Shown one piece after another: positions 17,621-26,147 of a stretch of DNA of 64,000 nt; the first letter of the stretch is position 1, and every line of letters starts with the position of its first letter. The notes under the pieces were generated by a model that did no database searches, was not told the DNA's origin, and saw only the letters and a program-made list of their open reading frames with translations. The DNA comes from Alkalimonas sp. (GTDB lineage Bacteria > Pseudomonadota > Gammaproteobacteria > Enterobacterales > Alteromonadaceae): assembly GCF_020831925.1 (NCBI RefSeq), contig NZ_JAFIFQ010000010.1, forward strand, positions 1-64,000. The letters run 5' to 3'. A program made the position numbers and the translations under genes.

Positions 17621-18589
17621 TTATGGTATCAGGTTAGCGTCTTGCTGATGCTGTGTCAGCGCCTGGCGCAAAAAGCCAGCTTGCTGTGCCAACAAAGCGG
17701 CCGCTTCTGATTTGGCTAAACCGGTCAAAATACGCAGTATCGCCAGCTTGGCATTGTAATCGGACTCACTCAGTATTTGTTTGGCCTGCTCATGGCTGCA
17801 ACCTGTGGCTTCGGCCACAATGCGTGCTGCCCGTACCAACAGCTTCTGATTGCTGGCATGCAGATCCACCATCAGATTTTGATAGACCTTACCGCTTCGC
17901 ACCATGCTGGCGGTTGATAGCATATTGAGCAGCAGCTTTTGGGCGGTGCCGGACTTCATCCGGGTAGAGCCGGTTAATACCTCAGGCCCTACTGCGGCGC
18001 ACAAAGGAATATCAGCCGCTTCAAGCACCGCTGTATCCGGGTTGCAGCTGATGCCAATGATGGTAGCACCCAGCTCGCGCCCATACTGCATGGCAGCCAC
18101 TACATAGGGGGTACGGCCGCTGGCAGCTATACCTACCAGTACGTCTTTGGCAGACAAAGCGATCGCCTTTACATCGGCCACGCCCTGAGCGGCATCGTCT
18201 TCAGCCCCTTCCACCGCTTGCAAAATAGCAGCTGGCCCGCCAGCAATCAGTGCCTGCACCTGCTGTGGCGGGGTACTGAAGGTGGGCGGACATTCAGCCG
18301 CATCCAAAATGCCTAAGCGGCCACTGGTGCCGGCACCGATGTAAATCAGTCGGCCGCCAGCAGCAAAGGCAGCGACGATGGCATCAACCGCCTGGGCCAC
18401 TTGCGGCAGGATCCCGGCGATGACCTGAGGTACCTGCAGATCAGCCTGATTGATGCGTTGCAACAGCGCAAGGGTATCCAGCTGATCCAGATCCATGCTA
18501 TCCGGGTTGCGGCTTTCTGATAAGAAGCTGCTCAGCTGCTGCAGCAATTGCTGCTCCTGCTGGCTATCTAGCTCTGGTTGCATGCTCAT
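17621..18589 (-). CDS. murQ: N-acetylmuramic acid 6-phosphate etherase
   Basis: 322-residue MurQ; cleaves the lactyl ether of MurNAc-6-P to give GlcNAc-6-P and D-lactate in the cytoplasm. The SIS-fold signature is clear: G-A-G-T-S-G-R-L-G-I-L-D-A-A-E-C-P-P-T-F, and later L-T-G-S-T-R-M-K-S-G-T-A-Q-K. Length is slightly above the E. coli enzyme (298). The ATG overlaps the kinase stop by 4 bp (ATGA), so it is translationally coupled to the murK-like gene. Confidence 0.97.
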   Translation of the reverse strand: MSMQPELDSQQEQQLLQQLSSFLSESRNPDSMDLDQLDTLALLQRINQADLQVPQVIAGILPQVAQAVDAIVAAFAAGGRLIYIGAGTSGRLGILDAAECPPTFSTPPQQVQALIAGGPAAILQAVEGAEDDAAQGVADVKAIALSAKDVLVGIAASGRTPYVVAAMQYGRELGATIIGISCNPDTAVLEAADIPLCAAVGPEVLTGSTRMKSGTAQKLLLNMLSTASMVRSGKVYQNLMVDLHASNQKLLVRAARIVAEATGCSHEQAKQILSESDYNAKLAILRILTGLAKSEAAALLAQQAGFLRQALTQHQQDANLIP

Positions 18590-19479
18590 AGCCTGGGCTC
18601 CGTTTTTTCCAGCTCACCACTGCGCCATTTTTTCGCCAGCAACAAGGCGCCATCTACCGAGGTTCCTGCCGCTGGAATGATCTGCTGACGAATACGCGCT
18701 GGCAGGTGCGGTATGGTGCCTTCAGCCAGGCCACCCAGAATAACGATGGGTAAGCGCACATCCAGGCAAGTCAGGTCGATCAGTTCCACCACGTCCTTCA
18801 GGTAACGGGCAAACACCTTGGCGGCTTGCGGGCAGGACGCGGCCAGCGGCAACACCAGTGGCGCCAGCCTGGAAAAGTCATTAACAGCGGCATGCTTTAA
18901 CCAGCCCAGAATGTTGGCCGGATCGGTTCCGATCACAGCGGTTACTGCTTTGGCGAGTGCAGAACCAAAACCGCGGCTGCGATCAAACTCATCCAGCACC
19001 TCGCGTACCGCCATTTTGCCTAAGATAGCGCCACTGCCTTCATCACCAATATTAAAACCCCAGCCGCCAAACTGCCTTTCTTCCCCGCTGGGTTCAAGCC
19101 GCATGCCGACCGAGCCGGTCCCAAGCGCCACCACCGCCACCGGCTGGCCATTGTTGGCGCCCCAGACCGAGGTTTTTGCATCGGTGGTGATCCAAAGCTG
19201 TGGGCAAAGCTCTGCCAGATGCAGCTCGAGCGATTTGCGCAGCTGCAAATTGCCGGCGCCGGGCACCCCAGCTACCACAGTGACCTGATCCCCAGTGCAG
19301 TGTGCCTGCTCGAACAGATTGCTGATCAGCTGATACAGGGTTGCGGCTGCATTGTTGTAGTCGTTGGTCAGCGAGGCTGAACCCATTTTTAGTTGCCAAC
19401 TGCGTCCAGACGCCAGATGCAGCAAGCGGCCGAGGGTTTTAGTGCCACCGGCATCAATACCAAGTATAAAATCCGTCAC
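18586..19479 (-). CDS. murK: BadF/BadG-family amino-sugar kinase (MurNAc/GlcNAc kinase, MurK-like)
   Basis: 297-residue ASKHA-fold kinase. Phosphate-1 loop G-I-D-A-G-G-T-K-T at residues 6-14, a second nucleotide motif V-A-L-G-T-G-S-V-G, and G-F-N-I-G-D-E-G-S-G-A. Relatives include clostridial MurK (MurNAc and GlcNAc kinase), human NagK and Vibrio glucosamine kinase GspK. Being coupled to murQ on one side and to a non-PTS symporter on the other strongly favours MurNAc, imported unphosphorylated, as a substrate. GlcNAc or glucosamine are alternatives. Overlaps both neighbours by 4 bp. Confidence 0.88.
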   Translation of the reverse strand: MTDFILGIDAGGTKTLGRLLHLASGRSWQLKMGSASLTNDYNNAAATLYQLISNLFEQAHCTGDQVTVVAGVPGAGNLQLRKSLELHLAELCPQLWITTDAKTSVWGANNGQPVAVVALGTGSVGMRLEPSGEERQFGGWGFNIGDEGSGAILGKMAVREVLDEFDRSRGFGSALAKAVTAVIGTDPANILGWLKHAAVNDFSRLAPLVLPLAASCPQAAKVFARYLKDVVELIDLTCLDVRLPIVILGGLAEGTIPHLPARIRQQIIPAAGTSVDGALLLAKKWRSGELEKTEPRL

Positions 19480-21071
19480 GCTGCATCTCCTGTTGCTGCG
19501 GCTGATAACAAAGACTGCTGTGCTTTTGGCCTACCCATACAGCAGACGGCAAAGGCTAATAAAGTACCCAGACAAAGCTGCCAGGTAAAGCCCAAATCCC
19601 ACTCAGCCAGGCCGGGGCCAAACCATTGCAGCACATAGGGCTGAAAAAACAGCGGCACTAAGAAACCACAAATCAGCGCCGCTGCCACACTTTGGGCATT
19701 CCCGCGACGGGTGAACAGCACGGTAAAATAAACGCCCAGCAAGCCGCTGTAGGAGAACACCATCACACTTAGGGCAAAAGCCAGCAATGGCATATCGCTA
19801 AACTGCTGCCAGTAAAAACACAGCACCGCCATCGCCGACAGCGCCGTTGCTGTCAGCAACATGCCAAACTGCCCGGCCCGGACAAAGTGCCGCTCAGAGC
19901 TATCAGGCTTGTGCCGCAGCCGCCAGGGCCGGTACAAATCTTCCACCAAGACCGAGGACATGGAGTTCAGGCCTGATGTCATGGTTGAAAGCGCCGCAGC
20001 CACTACCCCTACGGTGACCAGGCCGCGCAAACCAGCCGGCATTTCATTGAGCACAAAGTACATAAAAACTGTCACGGTTTCACCGGCAAAACTGCTGGCC
20101 AACGAAGCTCCGCCTTGCTGCATCAGATCGGGTCGCAGGTAAAAGACATAGAGCAACATGCCGATGGCAATAAACAATAGCATCACCGGAATAATCAGCA
20201 CCACCGACAGCAGCATGGCTCTGGCACCTTCTTTGGCGGTTTTACAGGTCAGTACCCGTTGGGTCATGTCCTGATCCAGCCCAAAAGCTGCAATATTGAG
20301 CAGCACAAAGCCGGTAATGGCCGACCAAAAGGTAAAAACCCCTGAAGAGCCAAAATCCAGCGAAAAATCCAGCAGCTGCAACTTGGAACCAGTGCCATCC
20401 AGTGGCTGCTGAAGCGCCGATAGAATGGCTGCTGGCTCGGCCGGGATCAGCCACAGCAGGTAGATCAATACGGCCAGCGCCGCCAGCACATAGACAGCGC
20501 ACTGAAAGGCATCGGTGTAAATCACCGAACGAATACCACCGACCACCGAATAAGCCAGGGCGCCAAAGGCCAACAAGGCAATCGACAACACTACGCTGCT
20601 GGCTTCAATGTTATGGAAAATCACCATCGACACGGCGATCGCTGCCATATAGAGGCGAGCCCCACTGGCAAAAACCCGGCCAAACAGATACATGCTGCCG
20701 GCCTGGCGCTTCGCGCTGCCACCAAAGCGTTGCTGCAGTAAGCCATACACGGTGCTCACTCTGGCCTGATAATAGCGCGGGATCAAGTAGATGATCACCA
20801 CCAAAGCGGCAATAAAGGCACCGATATTGGTTGCCAGATAGGTCAGATCGCCACGAAAGCCCTGATCCGGCCCGCCCAAAAAGGTAGCTGCCGACTGCGA
20901 GGTCGCCATCACCGAAATCGCCACTGCCCACATCGGCATCTGATTACCGCCAAGAAAGTAATCACGGGCATTGCCGGCGCGGCGCTGACTTAATACCCAG
21001 CCCATGGCAGCCAGCAACACAAAGTAGCCGGCAAACACCAACCAGTCCAGCGCTGTCAATTTTATATCCAT
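19476..21071 (-). CDS. Sodium:solute symporter (SSS family), likely amino-sugar importer
   Basis: 531-residue SSS/SGLT-type transporter with about 13 hydrophobic segments. Opening L-V-F-A-G-Y-F-V-L-L-A-A-M-G and A-R-D-Y-F-L-G-G-N-Q-M-P-M-W-A are typical. Its stop overlaps the kinase start (ATGA), so transport and phosphorylation are coupled in expression. In E. coli MurNAc enters by the PTS protein MurP; here the symporter plus kinase would replace it. The substrate is inferred from context only: MurNAc, GlcNAc or anhydro-MurNAc. Confidence 0.9.
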   Translation of the reverse strand: MDIKLTALDWLVFAGYFVLLAAMGWVLSQRRAGNARDYFLGGNQMPMWAVAISVMATSQSAATFLGGPDQGFRGDLTYLATNIGAFIAALVVIIYLIPRYYQARVSTVYGLLQQRFGGSAKRQAGSMYLFGRVFASGARLYMAAIAVSMVIFHNIEASSVVLSIALLAFGALAYSVVGGIRSVIYTDAFQCAVYVLAALAVLIYLLWLIPAEPAAILSALQQPLDGTGSKLQLLDFSLDFGSSGVFTFWSAITGFVLLNIAAFGLDQDMTQRVLTCKTAKEGARAMLLSVVLIIPVMLLFIAIGMLLYVFYLRPDLMQQGGASLASSFAGETVTVFMYFVLNEMPAGLRGLVTVGVVAAALSTMTSGLNSMSSVLVEDLYRPWRLRHKPDSSERHFVRAGQFGMLLTATALSAMAVLCFYWQQFSDMPLLAFALSVMVFSYSGLLGVYFTVLFTRRGNAQSVAAALICGFLVPLFFQPYVLQWFGPGLAEWDLGFTWQLCLGTLLAFAVCCMGRPKAQQSLLSAAATGDAA

Positions 21072-21141
21072 CGGTTGTCCTTTTGTGCTGCGCGCTCTGT
21101 TGCGCCATGCCTATTCTGCTGCATGGTGCTGAATGGCGCTG

Positions 21142-22779
21142 CTATAACCCCAGCATGGCCTGATACACCAGGCTCATCACGCTGCCATACATGCCGGTTT
21201 GAAACCGATCACCGCTAAAATAGTAGCCGCTGCCATCCCGCTGGATCGGTGAATGCTTTTTGTTGGTTAACAGCACCACCAGCAAATCGTACTGTGGATC
21301 GATAAGCGTGGCAGTGCCTGTCCAGCCGGTATGACCAAAAGCATATCGACTGGCATAAGGGCCAAAGTGCCAATCCAGATCGCCACCTACCGCGGTGCGC
21401 CAGCCGAGGCCAAAACGGTGATCCCGGCTCGATGGCCGCACAAACTGCTGGATCACCGGCTGGCTAAACACCGGCAGGTCGCCATAGCCACCATGTTGTG
21501 CCAGCATCATCAGCACGGCCAGCTCACGGGCAGTGCTGAATAAGCCAGCATGGCCAGCCACCCCAGCCAGCGAGTAAAAGGCTTTTTCATCATGGACTTC
21601 ACCGCGCAGCACGCCCCTTCGCATCGCCGGAAACTGCTGGCGTAAGCCCCCTCTGGTGTTGCCATCCAGTTCGGTGGCCGCAATCCGACTGGCCGCTATA
21701 CCTTTTTGCAACGGATTGAACATGGTACTGCCTAAGCCCAGCGGCTGGTACAGGTGTTGCTCCAGATAGCTGTCCAGTGCCATGCCGGCCACCTGCTCTA
21801 CCAGAGCCCCCAGCAACATAAAACCGGTATCGCTGTAGACAGCGCTTTGGCCTCGCGGCCGCTCAAAAGGCACTTTTTCTATCAGCAACTGCTTGGTACG
21901 CTCAGGCTCTATCGAATAAAAAGCAGCACCTAGACGGTTATCAGGCCGGAAAAAATGCAACTCCGGGCCATAGCCAGCCGTGTGATCCAGCAGATCCCGT
22001 ATCAGCCGCAGTTCACGCCCATCCCCCAGATACTCCGGCAGGTACTGCACAATGGGTGCATTGATATCCAGCAGACCATCGCTGACCAGCTTCATCACTG
22101 CATAAACAGTCGCATACATTTTACTGTTGGAAGCAATATCAAACAGCGTATCGGTTTGCATCGGCTCGGGCTCTGCCAAGGGCTGTCCGGCACTGTCGTA
22201 GCGCTTGGCATACCCATAGGCCGTTTCTTTAATCACCCGGCCGTTTTTGGCAATGAGCAGCACCGCCCCCGGAAAACCAGCGGCAACTTCCTGCTCAATC
22301 AGTGCATCCAGTTCAGCCAGCCGCTTTGCTGAGAACCCGGCTTCGACGGCAGAGCCCTGTACCAACCTTGGGTAATCAAAACGCAAACGAATAGCGGCCC
22401 CTGACGGCTCCATAGCTGCAACATGCAATTGATTCAGCCCATCGCGGGTGTAATCGGCCAGTGACAGGATCATCGGCTGCTTCGATAGCTCCGCGGGCAA
22501 AGCCAGCTCACGACCATTGATCTCAATCCGAGCCGCCGTAGCTTGTTGCAAATCCAGCCAGAGTGCACCCTGGCCCTGATAACTGTAAAAAATTCGCCGG
22601 TCATTGACCAAAGTACGCTGACTGCGCTGCTCTGGCAGCTCGACACTGAGCTGAGCCGGTTCTCGCACCCTGATATCCCAGTCGCTGCTGGCCATCACAG
22701 GCCAGACGATGGCCACCAATGACAGCGCTAGCAACCCAAGCCGGACGAATCGCTTAGCCTGGTGATCAGAACCTGTCAT
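21142..22779 (-). CDS. Serine beta-lactamase-fold amidase/carboxypeptidase (AmiE/YfeW-like)
   Basis: 545-residue exported class C beta-lactamase-fold protein. A signal or anchor segment lies at residues 11-30, followed by a beta-rich N-terminal domain of about 110 residues not found in B. subtilis AmiE, then the catalytic domain. S-x-x-K is S217-N-S-K220, the Y-x-D triad is Y315-S-D317, and H-T-G near the end replaces K-T-G. E. coli yfeW (murQ-murP-yfeW) and B. subtilis amiE in the ybb operon have the same gene neighbours; AmiE removes the peptide from MurNAc-peptide. A D,D-carboxypeptidase activity is the alternative. Overlaps the nagZ-like gene by 4 bp with GGGAGG before the ATG. Confidence 0.85.
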   Translation of the reverse strand: MTGSDHQAKRFVRLGLLALSLVAIVWPVMASSDWDIRVREPAQLSVELPEQRSQRTLVNDRRIFYSYQGQGALWLDLQQATAARIEINGRELALPAELSKQPMILSLADYTRDGLNQLHVAAMEPSGAAIRLRFDYPRLVQGSAVEAGFSAKRLAELDALIEQEVAAGFPGAVLLIAKNGRVIKETAYGYAKRYDSAGQPLAEPEPMQTDTLFDIASNSKMYATVYAVMKLVSDGLLDINAPIVQYLPEYLGDGRELRLIRDLLDHTAGYGPELHFFRPDNRLGAAFYSIEPERTKQLLIEKVPFERPRGQSAVYSDTGFMLLGALVEQVAGMALDSYLEQHLYQPLGLGSTMFNPLQKGIAASRIAATELDGNTRGGLRQQFPAMRRGVLRGEVHDEKAFYSLAGVAGHAGLFSTARELAVLMMLAQHGGYGDLPVFSQPVIQQFVRPSSRDHRFGLGWRTAVGGDLDWHFGPYASRYAFGHTGWTGTATLIDPQYDLLVVLLTNKKHSPIQRDGSGYYFSGDRFQTGMYGSVMSLVYQAMLGL

Positions 22780-24677
22780 TCGTGCGCCTCCCTAACCACC
22801 AAGTCTGGCACAGTCAGTCGTACCGGCAACTCCCCATGCATGGGCGTAAGGCCAAGCAAGGCTTCGGCAACTACCTGATAAGTGGGTCCATACAATGAGC
22901 CATCATGGCTTTGTTCAATGCCATGATGGTAGGCCAGCATACTGATATCACTATAGGGCATTAAAGGGATAAGCTCATATGGCGTGCCGAAGCCCAGTAG
23001 GATTACCCTTGTGTCAGCGTACCTAGCTGCCTGCAGCACCTGTTCACTGGCTTGCATCGCAGCAGCATAACTCATCGCAGGACGCTGCTGCCTGGTTGCA
23101 TCGGCCATACCGCCCAGATCCACCAGGCTGGCCAGCCGCTGCCAACCAGCATGGATCACCAAATCAGCCTGCTGACTAAGCTGCAGTGCCTGCTCTGGTT
23201 GCCAGTCATCAAAGCTGGATTCTGTCCAACGCACCTGCCCTTTGGCCAGCTCTGGCCAATGCTGGCTCAGCGACTGCCTGAGCATCCGAGCCTGCAACGG
23301 AGTAGCGGCCAGAAGATGAATGTGTGAAAACTGCTCAGTCACTAAAGGCAGTGTGCCAGGCTCTGCATGCAGTAGCGTCAGTGCCTGCCGGGCCAACTCC
23401 TGTTCTAGTTCCCTATGACGCGGTTGACCAAGCTGCTGCCGTGCCGCCTGATACAAGGCGCTGCGATCGACAACAGGCTTGGTGCTTGCCAGCCAGCGCT
23501 GTTTTACGCTACGGATGCGCTGCCAGGACGTTTCCAGTTCGGCGGCACTAAGCTCTCCTTGTCGCACCGCACTCGCCAGCTCAGCAATCAAGGCTTTGAA
23601 CGCCACCAGATCCTCTGGCCGCCTGATCGGATAGGGCATTAAAGCGATATCTGCTCCGGCAGCAAAGGTTTCTTGCACGGCCTGGCTGGGCGTAAAATAG
23701 TGACTGATGGCTGCCATATCTAGCGCATCGGTAATCACCAAACCTTCAAACCCCATCTGCTGGCGCAATAAATCCGTCAGAATTGCGCGCGACATCGTCG
23801 CAGGTCGAATCATGCTCTGCCCTGCTGTACTGAGGATGGTGCTGGCATCCAGCGCCGGATACTGAATGTGTGCGGTCATGATCATCGGCACTTCGGTGTG
23901 CTCAATGGCCCACTGAAAAGGTGCTAAATCCAGTTGCTCAATATGGGCATGTGTATGGCTCACCAACGGCAAAGCCAGATGACTATCGAGGTAGGTATCG
24001 CCATGACCAGGAAAGTGCTTTAGCGTGCCCAGCACGCCTTGCTGCTGCATACTGCTAAGCAGCGCCACTGATAACTCAGCCACAGGCTGAGGATGTTCAC
24101 CAAAAGCACGCACATTGATCACAGGATTGGCCGGATTGCTATTCACATCCACCACAGGGGCATGGTTGGTATTGATACCCAGCACTGCCAGTTCTTTGCC
24201 AAGCACAGCACCAACTTGTTCGGCATAAAAAACACCATGCCGCGCATAGGTCGCCCCTATCGCCATGTTGCCGGAAAAACCGGTACTGAAACTACGCGGA
24301 GTTCGAAATACCCGGCCGCCTTCCTGATCTACCGAGATAAAAAGCGGTTGACCAACAGGGGACTGCATAGCGGCGTGTTGCAAGTCCTGCGTTAGATCGA
24401 TGATTTGCTCGGGCGTTTGCAGATTTTCTGCAAATAAAATCACGCCACCCAGGCCGGTTTCCGTAATCAGTTGACTAAGCTCTTGCGGCAAACGGGTAAC
24501 CGCCTGGCGGCACGGCTCCTCGCCTGGCTGCGGGCAAAAATAGCGCACATCAATCATCAGCTTCTGAGCGATTTTTTGCTCCAGCGAAAGTTCAGTTTGC
24601 ACAGCAGTCAATCCCAGATAAAGGCCAATACCAGCTATAGTAGCAATCCAGCCAAAATGCAGTACACGTTTTTTCAT
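22776..24677 (-). CDS. nagZ: Two-domain exo-beta-N-acetylglucosaminidase (GH3, NagZ-type), membrane-anchored
   Basis: About 633 residues. An N-terminal hydrophobic segment (8-25) suggests export or anchoring. The GH3 barrel (about 30-380) carries K-H-F-P-G-H-G-D-T (220-228), the D231-S-H233 general-acid dyad, and nucleophile D317 in I-T-D-A-L-D-M. A second domain follows (about 430-633), as in secreted B. subtilis NagZ, unlike the 340-residue cytoplasmic NagZ of enterics. It should release GlcNAc from GlcNAc-MurNAc-peptides in the periplasm. I choose the ATG at 24677, with AGG upstream. First gene of the minus-strand operon. Confidence 0.92.
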   Translation of the reverse strand: MKKRVLHFGWIATIAGIGLYLGLTAVQTELSLEQKIAQKLMIDVRYFCPQPGEEPCRQAVTRLPQELSQLITETGLGGVILFAENLQTPEQIIDLTQDLQHAAMQSPVGQPLFISVDQEGGRVFRTPRSFSTGFSGNMAIGATYARHGVFYAEQVGAVLGKELAVLGINTNHAPVVDVNSNPANPVINVRAFGEHPQPVAELSVALLSSMQQQGVLGTLKHFPGHGDTYLDSHLALPLVSHTHAHIEQLDLAPFQWAIEHTEVPMIMTAHIQYPALDASTILSTAGQSMIRPATMSRAILTDLLRQQMGFEGLVITDALDMAAISHYFTPSQAVQETFAAGADIALMPYPIRRPEDLVAFKALIAELASAVRQGELSAAELETSWQRIRSVKQRWLASTKPVVDRSALYQAARQQLGQPRHRELEQELARQALTLLHAEPGTLPLVTEQFSHIHLLAATPLQARMLRQSLSQHWPELAKGQVRWTESSFDDWQPEQALQLSQQADLVIHAGWQRLASLVDLGGMADATRQQRPAMSYAAAMQASEQVLQAARYADTRVILLGFGTPYELIPLMPYSDISMLAYHHGIEQSHDGSLYGPTYQVVAEALLGLTPMHGELPVRLTVPDLVVREAHE

Positions 24678-24719
24678 CAGCAACCTGATAGTGCATAAAT
24701 TTCCAGCACACCATAACAA

Positions 24720-24928
24720 AGCCTTTCGGTTTCCACAACGGCACTATTCCAAAATGAATAGCGCCAATGGAATTTTTTATTCTTACTAAATCCTTCTTTT
24801 CGTGAGATTCTATCTGACTTTGGTGAAAAACAGGCCAAAGAATCAGCAGGAAGCATTTTACATTGGAATAATTTATGCTAATGTTGATGTTCAAATAGAA
24901 TATTTAATTACGTCGCTGTGGATAGCTG
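24720..24928. promoter_or_regulatory. Divergent promoter region with two GAAT-N5-ATKC boxes
   Basis: AT-rich stretch between the nagZ-like operon and the DUF819 gene. It holds GAATTTTTTATTC at 24770-24782 and GAATAATTTATGC at 24866-24878, the latter matching the symmetric core at five of six pairs. A weaker relative, GAATATTTAATTA, is at 24898-24910. The boxes match those before lysA, so both directions may be controlled by the same repressor. Confidence 0.55.
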
Positions 24929-26086
24929 ATGATTACTGATGGTTTTTTATTTCTGACGGTTTTACTGCTGATAGCTGCAGGCCTGGGTTTGCTGGAAAAA
25001 TACAGCGGCTGGCGCCTCTTCACCATTTTACCTGGCATTGTGCTGCTGTATTTCGGCGTGATGCTGGCATCCAGTTTAGGCCTTTGGAGTCAAACCGACA
25101 GTATTCGAGCCACTTACAGCGCGGTACGCAATAACTTGCTACCAGCCATGATCTTCCTGATGTTGTTGAAAAGTGATTTACGAGCGATTGCCCACCTTGG
25201 TCCCCGCATGTTGGGGGCCTTTTTTACCGCGGTAGTCACTATCATGTTGGGCTTTGTGATCACTTTTGCTCTGTTTCATCGCTGGTTGGAGCCCGATAGC
25301 TGGAAAACTTTTGCCGCCTTATCTGGCAGCTGGATGGGCGGCACCGGCAATATGGCCGCCATCCAATCTGCATTGGATGTGCCAGACAGCCGCATGGGTT
25401 ACACCTTACTGATGGACTCGATTGACTACGCCATCTGGGTGATGATTTTGCTGGCTCTGGTACCCTTTGCGGGCCTGTTCAATCGCTGGACCAAAGCAGA
25501 CAGTAGTTTGCTGGCCAAAGCGGGTGAGCGGCTGGCAGTACAGCAAGATGATAAAGCCGTGACACAATTAAATTTATTGGTGCTACTGAGCCTGAGTTTT
25601 CTGGTTTCTGCAGTCAGCCAACAATTGGCCAGCTTGTTACCAACCACAGCTTTTTTAACCACCATGACCTGGACCATTCTGTTGGTTACCCTGGCCGGTG
25701 TGTTAGCAGCCATGACTCGGCTTGGTAAGCTGGCTGGCTCAGTGGAGTTATCACAGATCATGCTGCTGGTGATTATCGCACTGATTGCCTCCAGAGCAGA
25801 CTTTGCCGATTTAGCCAAAGCGCCGATTTATGTGACAGCCGGACTGATGATCCTTTGCATTCATGGTGTGCTGATGGCGCTGGTCGCCAAGCTATTCCGG
25901 TTGGATTTATTTACTTGTGGTGTGGCCTCACTCGCGAATATTGGCGGGGTGGCTTCGGCTCCAATACTGGCAGCGGCTTACTCAAAGGCGTTGATCCCGG
26001 TTGGTGTTTTAATGGCCATGCTGGGTTACGTGGTCGGCACAGCGGGCGGCCTGCTGGTCGGTAAAATGCTGTCTTGGCTAGCCTGA
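24929..26086 (+). CDS. DUF819 family membrane protein
   Basis: 385-residue integral membrane protein with about ten to eleven hydrophobic segments and the DUF819 pattern (L-S-G-S-W-M-G-G-T-G-N-M-A-A-I-Q, later G-G-V-A-S-A-P-I-L-A-A-A-Y). No function is established for the family that I can cite. It is followed by the dipeptide-epimerase gene on the same strand and divergent from the nagZ operon, so transport of a wall-derived peptide or sugar is a reasonable guess. The ribosome site is weak (GTGGATAG). Confidence 0.85.
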   Translation: MITDGFLFLTVLLLIAAGLGLLEKYSGWRLFTILPGIVLLYFGVMLASSLGLWSQTDSIRATYSAVRNNLLPAMIFLMLLKSDLRAIAHLGPRMLGAFFTAVVTIMLGFVITFALFHRWLEPDSWKTFAALSGSWMGGTGNMAAIQSALDVPDSRMGYTLLMDSIDYAIWVMILLALVPFAGLFNRWTKADSSLLAKAGERLAVQQDDKAVTQLNLLVLLSLSFLVSAVSQQLASLLPTTAFLTTMTWTILLVTLAGVLAAMTRLGKLAGSVELSQIMLLVIIALIASRADFADLAKAPIYVTAGLMILCIHGVLMALVAKLFRLDLFTCGVASLANIGGVASAPILAAAYSKALIPVGVLMAMLGYVVGTAGGLLVGKMLSWLA

Positions 26087-26147
26087 TTACAACGCAGTCA
26101 TTATAGTGGTATAGCAAGCAACTGCTTTCTTGCGCTCGAGGTTTGAC

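Noticed and set aside
24745..24760. TATTC-N6-GAATA inverted repeat in the nagZ/DUF819 region
   Set aside because: It has the arms in the opposite order to the GAAT-N5-ATTC boxes, so I did not count it as a copy.
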